NCBI GenBank assembly: GCA_030062745.1
Contig: CP099846.1
Coordinates: forward strand, 23,539,701 to 23,603,700
Reading direction: 5' to 3'
Source: Capitulum mitella
Taxonomy: Eukaryota > Arthropoda > Thecostraca > Pollicipedomorpha > Pollicipedidae
Length of the DNA: 64,000 nt
Shown here: positions 60,300 to 64,000 of the stretch, in pieces
Layout of the letters: every line of letters begins with the position of its first letter
Numbering within the stretch: position 1 is the stretch's first letter
Translations under genes and position numbers: made by a program
The notes under the pieces: model-generated
Told to the model about the DNA's origin: nothing
What the model saw: the letters and a program-made list of their open reading frames with translations, nothing else
The model's database searches: none

Positions 60300-61420
60300 A
60301 ACAGAGCGCGGCCGGCTCGCGGGCCGGGACTGTTTATGCTGTGTTTGGAAGTCGCCGGTGGCGGGACGCGGCCGCGGCCGCGGCCGGAATGTGAAGCGGC
60401 GGCCGATCACCGCGCCGCCGCCGGCCGAGCCGGCTTCTGTTTCCGCGCTGCAGCGCGCCGCCGAATTCTGGAAGCCGACCAATGGACGGGACACTCGATA
60501 GCGCACGCAGTTCCGGTGCTGGAACGCTCGCGGGCAGGCGATACCCCGGCGCCGCCCTCCGCTTCGGCCGGTGCCGAGGTGTCGGAGGACCACGCCCGGC
60601 GCGGTCGAAAATATATCGCTGGTAATTATGGAACGAGTACAGTCGGTGCGTGGGTGGCGCGCTGTGGCTAATAAATCTTCGCGGTGCCGAAATGAAATTA
60701 CGGAGGTCCTCCCAGCCGGCGCAGACAATTGTTGCATTAATTATGAGCCGGGCGCGTCCCGTCCGGGGGAGCACTTCTGGGTGGTCTGATAGAAGGACGA
60801 CGGCGCTGCCGTGGCCGGCGTACGGACGCCTGTCTGGGGACGGCTCCCGCCGATGGCCGTTGACGGCTCCGCGTGCTGTCTCTTACCCCGGCCGGCCCCC
60901 ACCGTGCCGGGACTGCGTGCCGCCGGTCTCGCCGCAGCCGCGTCGATCTGGGCCCGCCTCGTCGCCGCCGCCGGCCGGCGCTCGCCGTCCTGTCGCCCGA
61001 GACAAAGCGGCGGCCGGCGCCGTTTTTGTCGTCGGCGGTCAGCCGGCGCCGCGCGGAATGCTAGGCCGGCCCGCCGACGCTCCCCCCCCCCGCCCGGCCA
61101 CCTGAGCGTGTGCCGACGCGGCACGACGCGGCGCGGTTTTTGCGGCGCGGCGCGGGGAGGTCGGCGCGCGCTGGCTTCTGTGTCGGCGCCCGCGCACGCT
61201 TGCGGACCCGGGCGTGTCTGCTGGCGTGTTTTGCGCCGGCTCGGCGGACGGATATGACGCCGCCCGCAGACGTTGCTCCCGACCGCCGGAACGGTGTTAC
61301 GGTGTTCAGGTACTGTGCTGCGAAGGGCTTACGACTGATCCTCGGCTGTCGCTGGCGATTTTCCGGCGTCATTGTCTGAGCGGGTGGCCGGTTCGTGTGC
61401 GCACTTCTCGGTCCGTGTCG
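60300..61420. other. CpG-dense block
   Basis: GC-rich, frames open on both strands; a run of about 10 C lies at 61082-61091. Nothing is recognised. Confidence 0.4.
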
Positions 61421-61593
61421 GACCGGAACGGTAAACACGGCCAGAGAATGGTCGCTGCCCATTCGGCAACCGACGCGCTTGCGCGTTACGATGTATATAT
61501 CGCCTTTGAATGGCCCATCGCCGAGCTACTCCATCCGACCTCTTCCACAGCAGAGCGATCTCCTTCGCCGTGCCGCTGACTGTGGCCCCGAAA

Positions 61594-61622
61594 GCCGGCG
61601 GCGGCGGCGGCGGCGGCGGCGT
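61594..61622. repeat. (CGG)n trinucleotide repeat
   Basis: About nine CGG/GGC triplets in a row. Confidence 0.95.
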
Positions 61623-62079
61623 GTCCCGCGCCCTGCGGACAAAATCCGATCCCGTCACGTATTCCGGGGCACCCGGCGAGCGCCCTCACGTCCCCGACGC
61701 GCCCTCGCCGTGTCACCGGCGACCTTTGTGCCCGTCCACACCTGGCGCTGTCGTTTGACCCCGTGCAGACGAGACGCGCACCTGGCCGGATCGCTTGCAG
61801 CTCTGCTGAGGCGGTGCCCTGTGCTGAAGGAACGCTGCTGTCGTGTTGGTGCCACGGGGTGCATTCCAGCGCTCGTCTGTTGTCGCGATCCGGTGCCCAT
61901 CTTGTGTGCCAGTGCTCCTTCAGGTTACAGTTCAGCACGAGCCTCCGGCTTTCGTCGGCTGAAGTGAACTCTCGGAGCTTAGCGGATCAAGCCTTTCCCA
62001 AAACACTCAGTCCATCGTGTGTTCCAGAGATCTCCAGGCTTTATTTTCCTTATCTTCCCAGCGTCAGTGATCCGTGGCC

Positions 62080-62450
62080 GACGGACTGCGGGCGCCGCAC
62101 ACCTGGCAGCTGCCCTGTCTCGGTCCTCACCCTGCCTCCCTCTCCCCGGCGGCCCGGTGGTCGGCCGGTCCCGGGCGGGCGGCCGCTGGCACACGGGCGG
62201 CGCGGCGCGGCGTTATTTTTACACCGGTGTCGGACGGCGGCGGCGTCGCCTCTGGCGGCGGCGCGGGTCGGGCCGCCGCCGCGGCCCAGCTCAGAGAGGC
62301 GGCCGCCGCCGCCGCCGCCGCCGGCCGCCCCCGCCGCCGCCGCGCGTCCTTCTGTTGTGAGTACCACGCTCGACGCTGCCCCGTCTGGGGCGGCCGTCCT
62401 GCGCCGACGGGCGACCGTGGCGCGCCGGAGGTGGACGTGAAGCGGTGTGT
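62080..62450. other. CpG-dense block with a donor-like site
   Basis: Contains a TTATTTTTAC word at about 62214 and a strong donor GTGAGTACC at 62357. It could be another non-coding first exon, but there is no firm support. Confidence 0.2.
62300..62342. repeat. (GCC)n trinucleotide repeat, interrupted
   Basis: About fourteen GCC triplets with one GGCCGCCCCC interruption. Confidence 0.9.
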
Positions 62451-64000
62451 GTTGTGGTTGGTCGCTTGGGACGGCTCCGTAACCTCCCTGGTCAGTGTGA
62501 CTGTGGGTGTTTGGGAGCAGAGTTTGAGATCTGAGCGTGCCTGGTGAGCTTCGCCAGCTACTGGAGGCGAATCGGCTGAAAGATTTGGGTTTACGCTTGC
62601 GATTAGGATGTGATCTGTGGTGAGTTTGAGCGCGGGAGAATAATGGCAGTCTAAGAGTGATTTAGGTCAATTGGCTCCGTAGCCTAGTATAATTTGTTAA
62701 ATATATAATAAGTAATTATAAGTTCAGTATAGTTTGCCCGGCTAGCTACTATTCGATCCTTAGTGCTCGAGTGGTAAGGGCCCCAAATAACGTTTCTTTT
62801 TTGGAATACGATAACTGGGAGTAAATCGGGCTTTGATATCATTCTTTGGGATTCAGTTTGAAATCATTTTAATTGTTCATTGCGATACTGCTTTTGTTGA
62901 GAGATACTGGGTCACCTGATGCAGCATACCTGTGTATTGTTTTCCGCCCGTATTGCGTGTGTAGGCGTTCCATTTTGTCGCTGTATTTTGTAGATGGAAG
63001 GTAGAAATTGGCACCATCGCGTATGTTAGCAATATATTGCTCACTTCATACCGTTGTTTGGCAGTAATAAGCCTGCGGGTTGGGATGAATGCGAATTATC
63101 TGTGAATCGCGAAAGAAAGCAAGGGTCTCGGTGTAGGAAATCCTGCAAATATTAACGTTCATCAGTATGCGGTTCGTATGGGAAAACGACATGCATCATT
63201 TCATTTCAGTTATGTATCAGCTCGTCTGCATTTTCGTCCCCCGGCGCGATTCGTTCCGCACGTGGCATTCTTTTCGGGAATCCCATCACATAAATAACCG
63301 TCCGCGCGACAAGCAAATCACAATTTTGAACGCTTCGTCCCACGCGCCGCAGTCTGCCTGGATCCGCCGGCTGTGGCGGGGATCAGCGCCGGCCGCCCCC
63401 GGCTTCCGGCCGCTGACATCAGCGCTGTACGCCGGCCGCCGGACCAGCTCCGCATCAGGACCCACCGGCCTGACGGCGGGTCGGTCCTGTTGCACGGCTG
63501 AGGGGCCTCTGAGGTCACGCTGAGGTCGGCGGCGGCGAGGGGCCACCTGCCGCCACGTGCCGGGCTGTTGTGATAATCGTCTGCCGAGTGCAGCGCCGGT
63601 TCACCTCAGGGGTGGTGTGGAGTTCGCACATGGGATGGCGGCAGATCTCCTTCGGAGTAATACGGCGTCCTTTCATACGCCCCGCTCCAGCTGTCTTCCG
63701 TAAGAGCGGTGTCATCCCCTCGGCTATGGCAGGACCGATACTTCTCGGAGCTGGTACTGTCCTCCTTCGGAGGTCCACCTTAATCTGGGCCTGCTCGTCG
63801 GGCACCGACGTGCCAGTGGTATGCCTGCTTTGCCTGATCCCTCTCGCCACCTGCAGGGGCGGCGGCGCCGTCACTGCCAGACCTGGCCTTGAGAGGAGCG
63901 GGGCCTGATCCTCGGCCGGCCGGGCGGCCCGTCCTCCGCTGCCGCCGCTGCGGGCGCCGCCGCCGGGCGCCGCCCGGCCGGCCGGCTGTTCAACCCCGCT
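62451..64000. other. Intron DNA to the window end, no gene seen
   Basis: A/T-richer to about 63330, then GC-rich patches. At 63515-63908 both strands are open for over 110 codons without a recognised match. Confidence 0.4.

Larger units (their letters stand above)
45697..64000 (+). other. Intron 3 of the tensin-like gene (runs off the window)
   Basis: At least 18.3 kb from donor GTAAGC at 45697 to the window end with no recognised acceptor or exon continuing the C1 domain. It contains CpG-rich blocks, 9-bp CGTGACG arrays, minisatellites and one candidate alternative first exon at 59999. Confidence 0.65.

Noticed and set aside
63515-63908. Overlapping frames of 112-119 codons on opposite strands
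   Set aside because: Neither strand has a known motif, and both being open suggests composition and not coding.
1-64000. CRISPR array, rRNA, tRNA or retroelement polymerase
   Set aside because: No regular repeat-spacer pattern, no conserved RNA cores and no reverse-transcriptase motifs were seen on either strand.

Overview
This window is intron-dominated nuclear DNA from an animal. It has almost no coding sequence and alternates between CpG-dense, GGCCGG-rich blocks and neutral or A/T-richer blocks. The one gene I can support runs on the + strand. Three short exons at 13258-13353, 23920-24028 and 45659-45696 join in frame (phases 0 and 1) into an 81-residue N-terminus ending in a C1 zinc finger. 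The finger has the short 10-residue middle spacing seen in tensins (compare human tensin-2), so I read this as the 5' end of a tensin gene, the focal-adhesion adaptor family. Its phosphatase-like, C2, SH2 and PTB exons would lie beyond base 64000. The organism is probably an invertebrate, perhaps an arthropod such as a crustacean: CpG is not depleted, introns exceed 10 and 20 kb, and the hAT transposase resembles proteins I recall from crustacean genomes. This placement is an inference.

Layout. 1-13250: gene-free DNA with a polypurine/(GA)n tract at the left end and four CpG-rich blocks; the last block (about 11.76-13.25 kb) runs into the first exon and probably holds the promoter. 13354-23919: intron 1, whose first part is a complete 4.09-kb hAT DNA transposon (13391-17482) with perfect 15-bp terminal inverted repeats and a perfect 8-bp target duplication; its transposase gene is decayed. 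The intron also carries a perfect 31-base hairpin and a 21-bp minisatellite. 24029-45658: intron 2, with many CpG-rich blocks and several weak candidates for alternative first exons or a cassette exon. From 45697: intron 3, with 9-bp CGTGACG arrays, minisatellites and one candidate alternative first exon at 59999-60037.

Nearly all long open frames here lie in GC-rich DNA, where stops are rare, and many are open on both strands; I left them out. I found no tRNA, rRNA, CRISPR array, retroelement polymerase or second protein-coding gene that I could defend. The best new observations are the 5' exons of the tensin-like gene, the hAT insertion only 37 bases past the first splice donor, an upstream ORF that ends on the start codon, and the candidate alternative promoters.
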